Shown here: positions 9,073 to 17,113 of the stretch, piece after piece
Layout of the letters: the number at the start of each line of letters is the position of its first letter
Position numbering within the stretch: position 1 is the first letter of the stretch
NCBI RefSeq assembly: GCF_011694815.1
Contig: NZ_CP050177.1
Coordinates: 7,261,501-7,325,500 of the forward strand
Direction: 5' to 3'
From: Streptomyces liangshanensis
Lineage (GTDB): Bacteria; Actinomycetota; Actinomycetes; Streptomycetales; Streptomycetaceae
Length of the DNA stretch: 64,000 nt
Translations under genes and position numbers: made by a program
The notes under the pieces: generated by a model
Seen by the model: the letters and a program-made list of their open reading frames with translations, nothing else
What the model was told of the DNA's origin: nothing
Databases searched by the model: none

Positions 9073-9088
9073 GACAACAACTGTTGTC
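9073..9088. promoter_or_regulatory. Inverted repeat between the divergent kinase and operon
   Basis: GACAAC-AACT-GTTGTC is a 6-bp dyad, relatively AT-rich for its surroundings, lying 60 bp upstream of the kinase and about 195 bp upstream of the acyl-CoA dehydrogenase gene. It is a candidate operator serving either direction. Confidence 0.4.
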
Positions 9089-9283
9089 ACGGGCACCCAC
9101 CGGCCGGGGACCGCGGCCACAACTTTTGCGGGGGCGGCCCCTGCGGCGCAAGGTGAGAGAGCGCGGGCTCCGCCGCGCCGCCGGCGCCGGCCGTTTGCGC
9201 CCGTCGGCGGAGGGCAGGCGGCATCGGCCCCCTCCGCGGCCCTCGCGAGGGCCCCACCTCGTCCGTTCCGTACAGGAGGAAAA

Positions 9284-10411
9284 GTGTCCGCTGACGCGAG
9301 CTCTCCCGCGGGCCCCGTGCCGGGGGACGCTCCTCGCGACCCCGCCGGCCTCCGCGACGACCGTGCCCCCTTCGATCCCGACGCCGTCCGCCGCGCCGTC
9401 GCCGCCCGCTTCACGGCGCTGGCCGACGCGGGCGCCCTCCGTCTGCCCCTGCCCGGCGCGGGCCGCACCCGGGAGCGCTTCCGCGCGCTCTCCGACCTGG
9501 CCCGCGAGGACCTGTCCCTGGCCCGGCTGGCGGAGGGGCACACGGACGCGGTGGCGATCCTGCACGAGCTGGACGGCCCGCGGCCGCGGGACGGCGAGCG
9601 CTGGGCCGTGTGGGCGGCCCAGCCGCCGGGCCCGGGCCTCCACGCCACGCAGGTCCCCGGGGAGGCGGACGGGGACGGCGGCTGGCGGCTGACCGGCGTC
9701 AAGCCGTACTGCTCGGGCGCCCACGTCTGCACGCACGCGCTGATCAGCGCGGACACATCCCAGGGGCGGCGCCTGTTCGCGGTACGGCTGGACGGGGCCG
9801 GTGTGTCGCCGGTGCCCGGCACCTGGCAGGCGGTCGGCATGGCGGGCAGCGACTCGCCGGACGTCACGTTCTCCGGCGTCCCGGCCGTGCCGGTCGGCCC
9901 GGTGGGCGGCTACGTCGACCGCCCCGGCTTCCAGCACGGCGGGATCGGGGTCGCCGCCTGCTGGCTGGGCGGCGCCCTCGCGGTCGCCGGCACGCTGTCC
10001 GGCGCGGTACGTCACCGCGCGCCGGACGCGCACACCGCGGCGCACCTGGGCGCGGTCGACGTCCTGCTCGGCGCGGCGGAGACGGTCCTCGAACGCGCCG
10101 CCGACGACATCGACGCCGACCCCGCCGACGCGCTCGGCGGCGGCCGGATGCGCAGCCTGCGGGTCCGCGCCTTCGTGGAGAAGGTCTGCTCCGAGGTTCT
10201 CACCCACGTGGGACGGGCCACCGGAGCCGGCCCGCTGTGCCACGACGCCGGGCACGCCCGCGCGGTCGCCGACCTGACCGTCTACCTCCGCCAGCATCAC
10301 GCCGAACGCAACCTCGCCGAGCTGGGACACCTCATCGCCGACCACCTGACCGCCGACCACCTGACATCCGACCGCGCGACCGCCGACCCCCGGAACGAGG
10401 ACGCGCGATGA
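9284..10411 (+). CDS. Acyl-CoA dehydrogenase-fold flavoprotein (operon gene 1)
   Basis: This 375-residue protein has the acyl-CoA dehydrogenase layout: a helical N-terminal domain to about residue 110, a beta domain with GVKPYCSGAHVCTHALI (the usual flavin-contacting GxKxxxSGA turn) and VGMAGSDSPDVTF, and a C-terminal helical bundle. Family members oxidise acyl thioesters, or in some branches nitro or amino compounds, with FAD. I could not place the catalytic Glu confidently, so the reaction is open. AGGAGG 7 nt before GTG 9284 is the strongest ribosome binding site in the region. It is the first of four genes joined by 4-bp stop/start overlaps. The C-terminus ends in ADHLTADHLT, coded by a duplicated 15-mer. 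Confidence 0.75.
   Translation: MSADASSPAGPVPGDAPRDPAGLRDDRAPFDPDAVRRAVAARFTALADAGALRLPLPGAGRTRERFRALSDLAREDLSLARLAEGHTDAVAILHELDGPRPRDGERWAVWAAQPPGPGLHATQVPGEADGDGGWRLTGVKPYCSGAHVCTHALISADTSQGRRLFAVRLDGAGVSPVPGTWQAVGMAGSDSPDVTFSGVPAVPVGPVGGYVDRPGFQHGGIGVAACWLGGALAVAGTLSGAVRHRAPDAHTAAHLGAVDVLLGAAETVLERAADDIDADPADALGGGRMRSLRVRAFVEKVCSEVLTHVGRATGAGPLCHDAGHARAVADLTVYLRQHHAERNLAELGHLIADHLTADHLTSDRATADPRNEDAR
10336..10365 (+). repeat. Tandem 15-bp duplication at the end of the dehydrogenase gene
   Basis: CGCCGACCACCTGAC occurs twice head to tail and encodes the repeated pentapeptide ADHLT. It lies in a tail outside the conserved fold and keeps the frame. Confidence 0.7.
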
Positions 10412-11199
10412 GCGCCGTACCCCGCCCCGCCGCGACCGGAACCGGGCAACAGGCCGCCGCCGACGCCATCGACGCCCAGGGCACCCCGGAGGCGCGGTGG
10501 GCCGCCTGGGCGCCCCTCGCGGACCTCCCCGCCGTCGCGCTGCCCGCCGGCCCCGTGGTGGTCGTGGCCGCCCACCCGGACGACGAGGTGCTCGGCTTCG
10601 GCGGAGCCCTGTCCGCCCTTGCGGCCACCGGCACCGAGGTGCGCCTGCTCTCCGTCACCGACGGCGAGGGCTCCCACCCACGGAGCCGGCGGATCGACCG
10701 CGCGCGCATGGCCGAGCTGCGGGAGGCCGAACTCCTCGCCGCCCTGGCGGAGTTGGGCCTCCCGGGGCTGCGGCCCACCCGGCTCGGGGTGCCCGACACC
10801 CAGGTGCACCGGCACGAGGCGCGGGTGGCCGGGGCGATCGGCGGACTCCTGCGGGAGACGGGCGCCGCCCTGTGCGTGGCCCCGTGGGCGGGCGACCTGC
10901 ACAGCGACCACGAGGCGGCGGGACGCGCCGCCCGGGCCGCCTGCGCGACGGCCGGCGTACCGCTGTGGTCCTACCCCGTCTGGATGTGGCACTGGGCGCG
11001 GCCGGGGGACCCGCGCGTCCCGTGGGCCGACGCCGCCCGCCTGCCGATGCCGGCCGCGACCCTGGCCGGGAAGACCCGGGCGGTGGGGCGCTTCACGAGC
11101 CAGATCGCTCCGCTCGCCGAGGGGAAGGAGAACGCGCCGATCCTCCCCCCGGAGGAACTCGCCCACCACACCAGGCCGTTCGAGGTGGTGTTCCGATGA
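10408..11199 (+). CDS. PIG-L family N-deacetylase (operon gene 2)
   Basis: This 263-residue protein carries the PIG-L/LmbE signature AAHPDDEVLGFGG (AHPDDE near residues 55-60), whose His and Asp bind zinc, and a later DLHSDHEAAGR supplying the third zinc ligand and catalytic residues. Relatives remove N-acetyl groups from sugars, for example GlcNAc-inositol in mycothiol biosynthesis (MshB) or GlcNAc-PI in eukaryotes. ATG 10408 overlaps the previous stop (ATGA), implying translational coupling. With the neighbouring glycosyltransferase and methyltransferase it suggests de-N-acetylation of a glycoconjugate; the substrate is unknown. It is not the mycothiol gene by context, since no msh or mca neighbours are present. 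Confidence 0.85.
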   Translation: MSAVPRPAATGTGQQAAADAIDAQGTPEARWAAWAPLADLPAVALPAGPVVVVAAHPDDEVLGFGGALSALAATGTEVRLLSVTDGEGSHPRSRRIDRARMAELREAELLAALAELGLPGLRPTRLGVPDTQVHRHEARVAGAIGGLLRETGAALCVAPWAGDLHSDHEAAGRAARAACATAGVPLWSYPVWMWHWARPGDPRVPWADAARLPMPAATLAGKTRAVGRFTSQIAPLAEGKENAPILPPEELAHHTRPFEVVFR

Positions 11200-11831
11200 C
11201 CGCGCCCACCGGCGCCTCCACACCCGCCGACTACTTCGACGGCATGTACCGGGGCACGTCCGACCCCTGGGACCTGGCCGGCCGCTGGTACGAACAGCGC
11301 AAGTACGGCCTGACCGTGGCCTCGCTGCCGAAGCGCCGCTACCGCTCCGCCTTCGAACCGGGCTGCTCCGTCGGCGTCCTCACCGCACTGCTCGCCCCGC
11401 GCTGCGACCGGCTGCTCGCCACCGACCGGGTCCCGGCCGCGGTACGCGCCGCCGCCGACCGGACCGCCGCGCTTCCCCAGGTGGAGGTACGACGCCTCAC
11501 CGTGCCCGCCCAGTGGCCGGAGGGCCGCTTCGACCTGATCGTCCTGTCCGAACTGCTCTACTACTTCGACGACACCGCGCTGCGCGAGATCCTCGACCGC
11601 ACCGTCGACAGCCTGGAGCCCGGCGGCACGCTGGTCACGGCGCACTGGGACCACCCCGTCGCCGAACACCTCCGTACCGGTACGGAACTGGCGCCGCTCC
11701 TCGCCGCCGTACCGGAGCTCCAGCCGCTCACCGACCACCGGGACCCCGACTTCGTCCTGCACACCTTCGCCCGGCGGCACCCCGACGGGAGTCCGGTGCC
11801 CTCCCCGGCCGAGGAGGAGGGGTTGGTGTGA
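11196..11831 (+). CDS. NodS-like SAM-dependent methyltransferase (operon gene 3)
   Basis: This 211-residue protein starts with DYFDGMYRGTSDPWDLAGRW, a motif shared with NodS-type N-methyltransferases, followed by the SAM-binding loop FEPGCSVGVLT at about residues 52-62 and the motif DLIVLSELLYYFDD. NodS methylates the free amine on the chitooligosaccharide backbone of rhizobial Nod factors after NodB deacetylation. Here the upstream PIG-L deacetylase would expose an amine in the same way, so N-methylation of a deacetylated amino sugar is a reasonable but unproven idea. ATG 11196 overlaps the previous stop by 4 bp. Confidence 0.8.
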   Translation: MTAPTGASTPADYFDGMYRGTSDPWDLAGRWYEQRKYGLTVASLPKRRYRSAFEPGCSVGVLTALLAPRCDRLLATDRVPAAVRAAADRTAALPQVEVRRLTVPAQWPEGRFDLIVLSELLYYFDDTALREILDRTVDSLEPGGTLVTAHWDHPVAEHLRTGTELAPLLAAVPELQPLTDHRDPDFVLHTFARRHPDGSPVPSPAEEEGLV

Positions 11832-12559
11832 GCACCGCGACCGGCGGCCCCTCCGCCCTCGCCGTCGTGGTCCCGGCCCACGACGAGGCGGGACACCTGC
11901 CCGCCACGCTGCGGAGCGTCCGTACCGCCGCCCTCCATCCCGGCGTCGCCGGTGTCACGGTGCTGACCGTCGTCGCGGCCGACGCCTGCACGGACGGCAC
12001 CGCCGCCGCGGCCCGGCGCGCGGGCGCCCTGGTCGTCGAACTGGCCCGCCGGAACGTGGGAGCCGCCCGCGCGGCCGGGGTGAGCGCCGCCCTGGACCGC
12101 CTCAGGGCCCACGGCGACGGCGTCTGGATCGTCACCACCGACGCGGACACCCTCGTACCGCCGCACTGGCTCGCCCACCACATGCGCCACGCCCGCGACG
12201 GCTGGGACTGCCTCGCGGGGACGGTACGGCTGGCGCCGCACGCGGCGTTGAGCCCGGCGACCGCCGCACGCCACGACGCCCGGTACTTCGACGGCCGCCC
12301 CGCCGTGCCCGCGCTCTGGTCCCACCCGCACGTCCACGGCGCGAACCTGGGGATCGCGGCGGCCGCCTACCGGCGGGCCGGCGGCTTTCCGCCGCTCGCC
12401 TACAGCGAGGACCGCGCGCTGGTCGCCGCCCTGGAACGCGACGGCCGCCGCATTCTCCGGACCGACCTGTGCCCGGTCCTCACCTCACCCCGCTCCGACG
12501 CCCGCGCCCCGCACGGTTTCGGCGCCCACCTCCGCGCGCTGGCACGCTCGGAGGACTAG
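11828..12559 (+). CDS. Family 2 glycosyltransferase (operon gene 4)
   Basis: This 243-residue GT-A enzyme has the N-terminal nucleotide-sugar fold (LAVVVPAHDEAGHLP), a metal-binding TTDADT near residues 103-107, and YSEDRAL near residue 192, where the ED pair is the usual catalytic base of family 2. It lacks membrane helices, so it is a cytoplasmic transferase and not a processive synthase. GTG 11828 overlaps the previous stop (GTGA). It is the last gene of the operon, and the convergent SDR gene begins one base later with no room for a terminator. Donor and acceptor are unknown. Confidence 0.85.
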   Translation: MSTATGGPSALAVVVPAHDEAGHLPATLRSVRTAALHPGVAGVTVLTVVAADACTDGTAAAARRAGALVVELARRNVGAARAAGVSAALDRLRAHGDGVWIVTTDADTLVPPHWLAHHMRHARDGWDCLAGTVRLAPHAALSPATAARHDARYFDGRPAVPALWSHPHVHGANLGIAAAAYRRAGGFPPLAYSEDRALVAALERDGRRILRTDLCPVLTSPRSDARAPHGFGAHLRALARSED

Positions 12560-12560
12560 A

Positions 12561-13544
12561 TCACACAGGGCCGGAGCCGGATTCGTGGTCCGAGCCCGGG
12601 TCCGAGCCCGGGAAGGTCACACCCGTCAGCGCCTCGGAGGCCTCCCACAGGCGCGCCGCGAGCCGCACGTCCCCGGCCCGCGCGGGCACCTTCGCCGGGG
12701 CGGGCGGGCCGCTCAGCTCGGCGAAGCCCGCCGGGGCGTAGTAGGCGCCGCCCTCCGCCCGCCCGCCCGTCGCGGCGAAGAACGGGAGCAGGGACCCGCG
12801 GGTCACGTCGTTCCCCAGCCCCGGCAGCTTGTAGAGGCGGGCCGAGAAGCGGGCCACCAGGTCCGGGCGCCCGCCGCCGAGGCTCGGGCCCGCCACGTGG
12901 AAGTGGCCGGACACCCCGCCCGGATGGACGGCGTTGCTGCTGATCCCCCAGTCGTGCAGCCGGCTGCGCCGGTCCAGCTCCAGGGCGAAGACGAGCAGCG
13001 CGAGCTTGGACGTGCTGTGCACGGCGTACGGGTGGTACGTGCCGGTGCCGGCCAGGTCCTCGGCGGCGAGGTGGGCGGTACGGGCCGTGAGGCTGCTCAT
13101 GGCCACCACGCGCCCGCCGCCCCGCCGCAGCACGGGCAGGAGCAGTCCGGTCAGGGCGAAGGCGCCCAGGTAGTTGGTCGCCATCTGCAACTCGAAGCCG
13201 TCGTCGGTCCGCGTCCGCCGCGGCGGGGCGAGGATCCCGGCGTTGTTGACCAGATAGTGCAGAGGCGCCCCCTCGGCGTTCACCCGCGCGCCGAGGTCCC
13301 GCACCGAGGCGAGCGAGGACAGGTCCACCGCCTCCACCCGCACCCGCGCGCCGGGCGCCGCGTCGCCGAGGCGCTGCGCGGCCTCCGCGCCCTTGGCGGT
13401 GTTCCGTACGGCCAGGACGACATCGGCGCCCGCCCGGACGAAGCGGCGGGCGACACCGAACCCGATACCGCTGTTGGCACCGGTGACCAGGGCCAGGCGG
13501 CCTCGCAGGTCGGGGGCGGCCTCACGGGGGAGGGCCTTGGTCAT
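12561..13544 (-). CDS. SDR-family oxidoreductase with His in place of the catalytic Tyr
   Basis: This 327-residue protein resembles retinol-dehydrogenase/WWOX-like SDRs. It has the cofactor motif TGANSGIGFG, the structural LVNNAGI, and the Ser position in AMSSLTA. At the active site, where YxxxK is expected, the sequence reads HSTSK: His 176 and Lys 180, the His codon being CAC at 13019-13017. A single T-to-C change would convert Tyr to His. Either it is catalytically altered, uses another proton donor, or is a dead paralogue. ATG 13544 is followed by TKALPRE. The upstream sequence contains a doubled CTCCGGGGGA decamer (13551-13570). Confidence 0.85.
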   Translation of the reverse strand: MTKALPREAAPDLRGRLALVTGANSGIGFGVARRFVRAGADVVLAVRNTAKGAEAAQRLGDAAPGARVRVEAVDLSSLASVRDLGARVNAEGAPLHYLVNNAGILAPPRRTRTDDGFELQMATNYLGAFALTGLLLPVLRRGGGRVVAMSSLTARTAHLAAEDLAGTGTYHPYAVHSTSKLALLVFALELDRRSRLHDWGISSNAVHPGGVSGHFHVAGPSLGGGRPDLVARFSARLYKLPGLGNDVTRGSLLPFFAATGGRAEGGAYYAPAGFAELSGPPAPAKVPARAGDVRLAARLWEASEALTGVTFPGSDPGSDHESGSGPV

Positions 13545-13676
13545 CGGGGACTCCGGGGGACTCCGGGGGAGAGGCGGAAGGGGACATTCTGCTCGTCTCG
13601 GCACCCGCCCCGGAACCACCGAACGGGTGACGGGCCGCCCCGAGGCCCGGGGCGGCCCCCGGCGCACGCCCGTACG

Positions 13677-13682
13677 TACCCT
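13677..13682 (+). promoter_or_regulatory. Candidate -10 for leaderless sigma factor mRNA
   Basis: TACCCT ends 7 nt before the ATG at 13690. Confidence 0.45.
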
Positions 13683-13689
13683 GGGAAGA

Positions 13690-14625
13690 ATGAGCGGCAC
13701 CACGTTCGAGAACCCGACCGACGCCGACCTGCTGTCCGCCGCGCGGAACGGGGAGGTGGCCGCGGTGGGCGCCCTGCTCGAACGGCACCGGGCGGGCATG
13801 TGCGCGGTGGCGCTCGGGGTGCTGGGCACGGTGCCGGACATGGAGGACGCCGTCCAGGACGCGTCGCTCATCGCGCTGCGGCACATCGGCGAGGTGCGGC
13901 AGCCGGAGTCCGTCGGCGCGTGGCTGCGTACGGTCGTCCGCAACGTCTCCCGCTCCCGGCTGCGCTCGGCGGCCCCCACGACACCCGTCCCCGACCTGTC
14001 CGTGCTCGCCGTGGAGGCGACAGGACCCGAGGAGATCGTCGACCGGCACGCGACGGGGGACTGGGTCTGGCGGGCGGTCGGCGAGCTGTCCCCGACCCTG
14101 CGCATGACGGTGATGCTGCGCCACTTCAGCCCGCGGACGCCCTCCTACGAGGAGATGGCCGCGCTGTGCGGGGTGCCCGTCGGCACGGTCCGGAGCAGGC
14201 TCAACGAGGCCAGGCGGAAGCTGGTCGAGGCGATGAGGGCGACGTCCGACTCGGTGCACGACAACGCCCTAGCCCTGTCCCGGGCCAGCGCCCGGGACGC
14301 GGCGGAGACGCTGGCCGCGGCCGAGCAGGGCCGGTTCGCGGAGCTGACCGCCGAGCGGTGGACACCGGACGCCGGGTACTACGCGGGGCGGCAGCGCCTG
14401 GGTGACCGGGACTTCCTCATCCGCGGCATGGCCGGTGACCTGGAGGCGGGGGTGCACCAGCGCTTCGTGAGCGCGGTCACCAGCCGGGACATCACCATCT
14501 GGGAGATGGACCTCCTGAACCCGCCGGACAGCCCGGACCACTGCCCGCCGGCCGTCGCCTGGCTGATGACGAACCGGAACGGCAGGATGAGTGAGCTGCG
14601 CCTCTTCCACGCCCCCGCCGCCTGA
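13690..14625 (+). CDS. ECF sigma factor with C-terminal SnoaL-like domain
   Basis: This 311-residue protein has region 2 at about residues 30-95 (DMEDAVQDASLIALRHIGEV, then GAWLRTVVRNVSRSRLR) and region 4 at about 140-200 with helix-turn-helix SYEEMAALCGVPVGTVRSRL. The remaining 110 residues form a SnoaL/NTF2-like module, as in the ECF41/ECF42-like groups, where the tail modulates activity in place of a separate anti-sigma factor. No anti-sigma gene is adjacent, consistent with that. The following hydrolase gene is a plausible target or partner. ATG 13690 is preceded by TACCCT at 7 nt. Confidence 0.85.
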   Translation: MSGTTFENPTDADLLSAARNGEVAAVGALLERHRAGMCAVALGVLGTVPDMEDAVQDASLIALRHIGEVRQPESVGAWLRTVVRNVSRSRLRSAAPTTPVPDLSVLAVEATGPEEIVDRHATGDWVWRAVGELSPTLRMTVMLRHFSPRTPSYEEMAALCGVPVGTVRSRLNEARRKLVEAMRATSDSVHDNALALSRASARDAAETLAAAEQGRFAELTAERWTPDAGYYAGRQRLGDRDFLIRGMAGDLEAGVHQRFVSAVTSRDITIWEMDLLNPPDSPDHCPPAVAWLMTNRNGRMSELRLFHAPAA

Positions 14626-14667
14626 TCCGGCCGCCCGGAAGCACGGCCCGCCCCACCCCTCCCTGAT

Positions 14668-14683
14668 TGTGATCTGAATCACA
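14668..14683. promoter_or_regulatory. Perfect CRP-type palindrome upstream of the hydrolase gene
   Basis: TGTGA-TCTGAA-TCACA matches the canonical Crp/FNR-type half-sites exactly, with N6 spacing. It is 75 bp upstream of the ATG at 14758 and 43 bp after the sigma factor stop. The AT-rich patch stands out from the GC-rich surroundings. Confidence 0.65.
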
Positions 14684-14757
14684 TCGAACCGATCGAACTT
14701 CTCCGGCGCCTCCGCGTCCTGTGGGTGTCCCAAGTACCACCCACCTGGAGAGACCCG

Positions 14758-15654
14758 ATGCAGAACAAGACGACCGATCTCCTGTCCCCCGGAACGCACG
14801 ACATCGAGGTGGACGGCCTGCGCCAGCGGTACCACGTGCACGGCTCAGGACCGGTCTGCCTGGTCGTGCCCGGCGGTCCCGGCGTGGACTGGAAGCCCAC
14901 GCGCGTCCCCGCCGCCGAGGAGTTCCTGACCATGCTGTACGTGGAGCCGCTCGGCACCGGCGGCTCCCAGCGGCTTCCGTCCCACCCCCACGGCTACACA
15001 CGCGAGCGCTACGCACGCGGCCTGACGGGCCTGCTCGACGCCCTGTCCCTGCCGCGCGTCCTCGTCCTCGGGCATTCGTACGGCGGCTTCGTCGCCCAGT
15101 ACCTCGCGCTGCACCACCCGGACCGGCTCAGCGGCATGGTGCTGTACGAGAGCGCCCCGGTCACCGGCCCCGAGCACATGGCCGAGTCCGCCGCCCGCGT
15201 CGAGGAGTTCGTCCGCCGCAACGGCGACCGGCCCGACCTCCCCACCGTCCTCGGCGGCCTCCAGGCCTCCGGGACCGCCAGGGACGACACGACGATCACG
15301 GCGGCGCTGCGCGATCTGCTGCCCGTCTCCCTCGCGCGCTACTGGGAGCGCGAGGACGAGTTCCGCGGCCTGCGCGAGACCATCACCTGCACCTACATCT
15401 CGTCCCTCGACGAGAACCTGGAACCTGACGTCATCGACGACCGGGCCGCCCTGCCGGCGGTCACCGTGCCCACCCTGGTCATCGTCGGCCGGTACGACGT
15501 GATCTGCGGACCCCGGTGGGCGCGGGAACTCCACGCCCTGATCCCCGGGTCGCGGCTGGTCGTCCTGGAGGACAGCGGGCACCTGGGCCACCTCGAAGAA
15601 CCCGAGGCGTTCGCCGACGCGGTACGGACGTTCGCCCGGTCCGCGCTCGCGTAG
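14758..15654 (+). CDS. Alpha/beta hydrolase (proline iminopeptidase-like)
   Basis: This 298-residue cytoplasmic hydrolase has the oxyanion loop VVPGGPGVDW, a nucleophile elbow GHSYGG with Ser 107, the acid region VGRYDVICG, and a C-terminal SGHLGHLEEPEAF with the catalytic His. The GGPG motif and length fit the proline iminopeptidase/epoxide-hydrolase-like branch; the substrate is unknown. TGGAG lies 6-7 nt before ATG 14758. The CRP-type palindrome at 14668-14683 suggests direct control by Crp or another CRP/FNR protein, and the ECF sigma gene immediately upstream may be involved. A strong hairpin follows at 15669. Confidence 0.8.
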   Translation: MQNKTTDLLSPGTHDIEVDGLRQRYHVHGSGPVCLVVPGGPGVDWKPTRVPAAEEFLTMLYVEPLGTGGSQRLPSHPHGYTRERYARGLTGLLDALSLPRVLVLGHSYGGFVAQYLALHHPDRLSGMVLYESAPVTGPEHMAESAARVEEFVRRNGDRPDLPTVLGGLQASGTARDDTTITAALRDLLPVSLARYWEREDEFRGLRETITCTYISSLDENLEPDVIDDRAALPAVTVPTLVIVGRYDVICGPRWARELHALIPGSRLVVLEDSGHLGHLEEPEAFADAVRTFARSALA

Positions 15655-15668
15655 GTCCCGGGTCCCGA

Positions 15669-15703
15669 CCCCCGGCCGGTCAGGACCCCGTACCGGCCGG
15701 GGG
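15669..15703. terminator. Hairpin terminator after the hydrolase gene
   Basis: A 12-bp perfect stem (CCCCCGGCCGGT / ACCGGCCGGGGG) with an 11-nt loop starts 15 bp after the stop codon at 15654. Confidence 0.75.
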
Positions 15704-15806
15704 ATCCGCGCCCGCGACGGCGGGTCCCCGGGGGTCGGAACGGCCCGGTGGGGATTAGGTTGGCAGGAGGTAGTCGTCGGGACGCCGACTCGTGATGGGG
15801 GCGAGC

Positions 15807-17093
15807 ATGTCCATGCTTAAAGGGGCCAATCTTCCGGTGGCGGCGTCGGCCGTCCGCGTGGAGTTGGGGTGGCGCTCGGCGCCGGGAACGCCGGACGTCG
15901 ACGCCTCGGCGTTGCTGCTGGTGAACGGCAAGGTGCGCTCCGACGCGGACTTCGTCTTCTACAACCAGCCCGCGCACGCCTCGGGCGCCGTACGGCACGA
16001 GGGCAAGCGGCCCGCCGGGGACGCCGTCACCGACACCCTCGCGGTGGACCTGGCACAGGTGGAGCCGGCCGTCGAACGGATCGTCCTCGCGGCGTCGTCC
16101 GACGGCGGCACCTTCGGCCGGGTGCCCGGACTCCACGTCCGGGTGCTGGACGCCGCGTCCGGCACGGAGATCGCGCGGTACGACAGCCAGGACGCCACCG
16201 TCGAGACGGCGTTCGTCCTCGGTGAGCTGTACCGGCGTCAAGGAGCCTGGAAGTTCCGGGCGGTGGGACAGGGGTACGACTCCGGACTCGCCGGACTGGC
16301 CACCGACTTCGGCATCTCGGTCGACGAACCGCGGCCGGCGGCGGCGCCCCAGGCACCCGCCACGCCTCCCGCACCCCCCGCGCCCGCCGCCGTGACCGCC
16401 CCACCCGTCCAGGCCCCCGCGCCCACCCCGCCGGCGCCGCCCGCCCCCACCCCCGTCCGGCTCAGCAAGGTGACCCTGACGAAGGAGGCGCCCTCCGTCT
16501 CACTCACCAAGCAGGGCGGCACCTCGGGCGGCATGCGCGTCAACCTCACCTGGCAGGTCCGCAAGCAGTTCAAGGGCTGGGGAGCCAAACTCGGCCGCGC
16601 CGTCGCCGCCCACAGCGACCTCGACCTCGACCTGTGCGCGCTCTACGAACTGGCCGACGGGCGCAAGGGAGTGGTCCAGGCCCTCGGCAACGCCTTCGGC
16701 TCGCTCTCCCGGCCGCCGTACATCCACCTCGACGGCGACGACCGCACAGGCGGGTCGTCCAGCGGCGAGAACCTCACGATCAACCTCGACCACAAGGACC
16801 AACTGCGCCGCGTCGTCATCTTCGTCACCATCTACGAAGGCGCCCGCAGCTTCGCCGACCTCGACGCGCACGTCACCCTCCAGCCGCAGAACGGCGCCGC
16901 CGTCGACTTCTCCCTGGGCGAGTGCACCGTGCCCTCCACGGTCTGCGCGCTCGCCCTCATCACCAACACCGGGTCCGACCTCGTCGTCCAGCGCGAGGCG
17001 CGCTTCCTCGTCCCCGACCGCGGAGTCAGCCCGCAGCGCACCATCGACTACGCCTACGGCTGGGGCATGAACTGGACGCCCGGCAGGAAGTGA
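15807..17093 (+). CDS. TerD-domain protein with second TerA-like domain
   Basis: This 428-residue protein has a canonical TerD domain ([11 protein letters not shown] to about residue 172, with [25 protein letters not shown] and [12 protein letters not shown]). A Pro/Ala-rich linker follows (about 176-215), then a second domain carrying [16 protein letters not shown] and the calcium-binding-like [19 protein letters not shown], which resembles TerA/TerF C-terminal domains. TerD domains bind calcium and are linked to tellurite resistance and to stress or development responses in Streptomyces. No other ter genes are adjacent. ATG 15807 follows a GGGGG run and matches the family start; the in-frame GTG at 15792 is less likely. 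Confidence 0.9.
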   Translation: MSMLKGANLPVAASAVRVELGWRSAPGTPDVDASALLLVNGKVRSDADFVFYNQPAHASGAVRHEGKRPAGDAVTDTLAVDLAQVEPAVERIVLAASSDGGTFGRVPGLHVRVLDAASGTEIARYDSQDATVETAFVLGELYRRQGAWKFRAVGQGYDSGLAGLATDFGISVDEPRPAAAPQAPATPPAPPAPAAVTAPPVQAPAPTPPAPPAPTPVRLSKVTLTKEAPSVSLTKQGGTSGGMRVNLTWQVRKQFKGWGAKLGRAVAAHSDLDLDLCALYELADGRKGVVQALGNAFGSLSRPPYIHLDGDDRTGGSSSGENLTINLDHKDQLRRVVIFVTIYEGARSFADLDAHVTLQPQNGAAVDFSLGECTVPSTVCALALITNTGSDLVVQREARFLVPDRGVSPQRTIDYAYGWGMNWTPGRK

Positions 17094-17101
17094 CCTACGC
17101 A

Positions 17102-17113
17102 GGACCGCGGTCC
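17102..17113. terminator. Short palindrome between convergent genes
   Basis: GGACCGCGGTCC is a perfect 12-bp palindrome filling the 20-bp gap between the TerD-like gene and the convergent glycosyltransferase gene. It could act as a weak bidirectional terminator. Confidence 0.35.
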
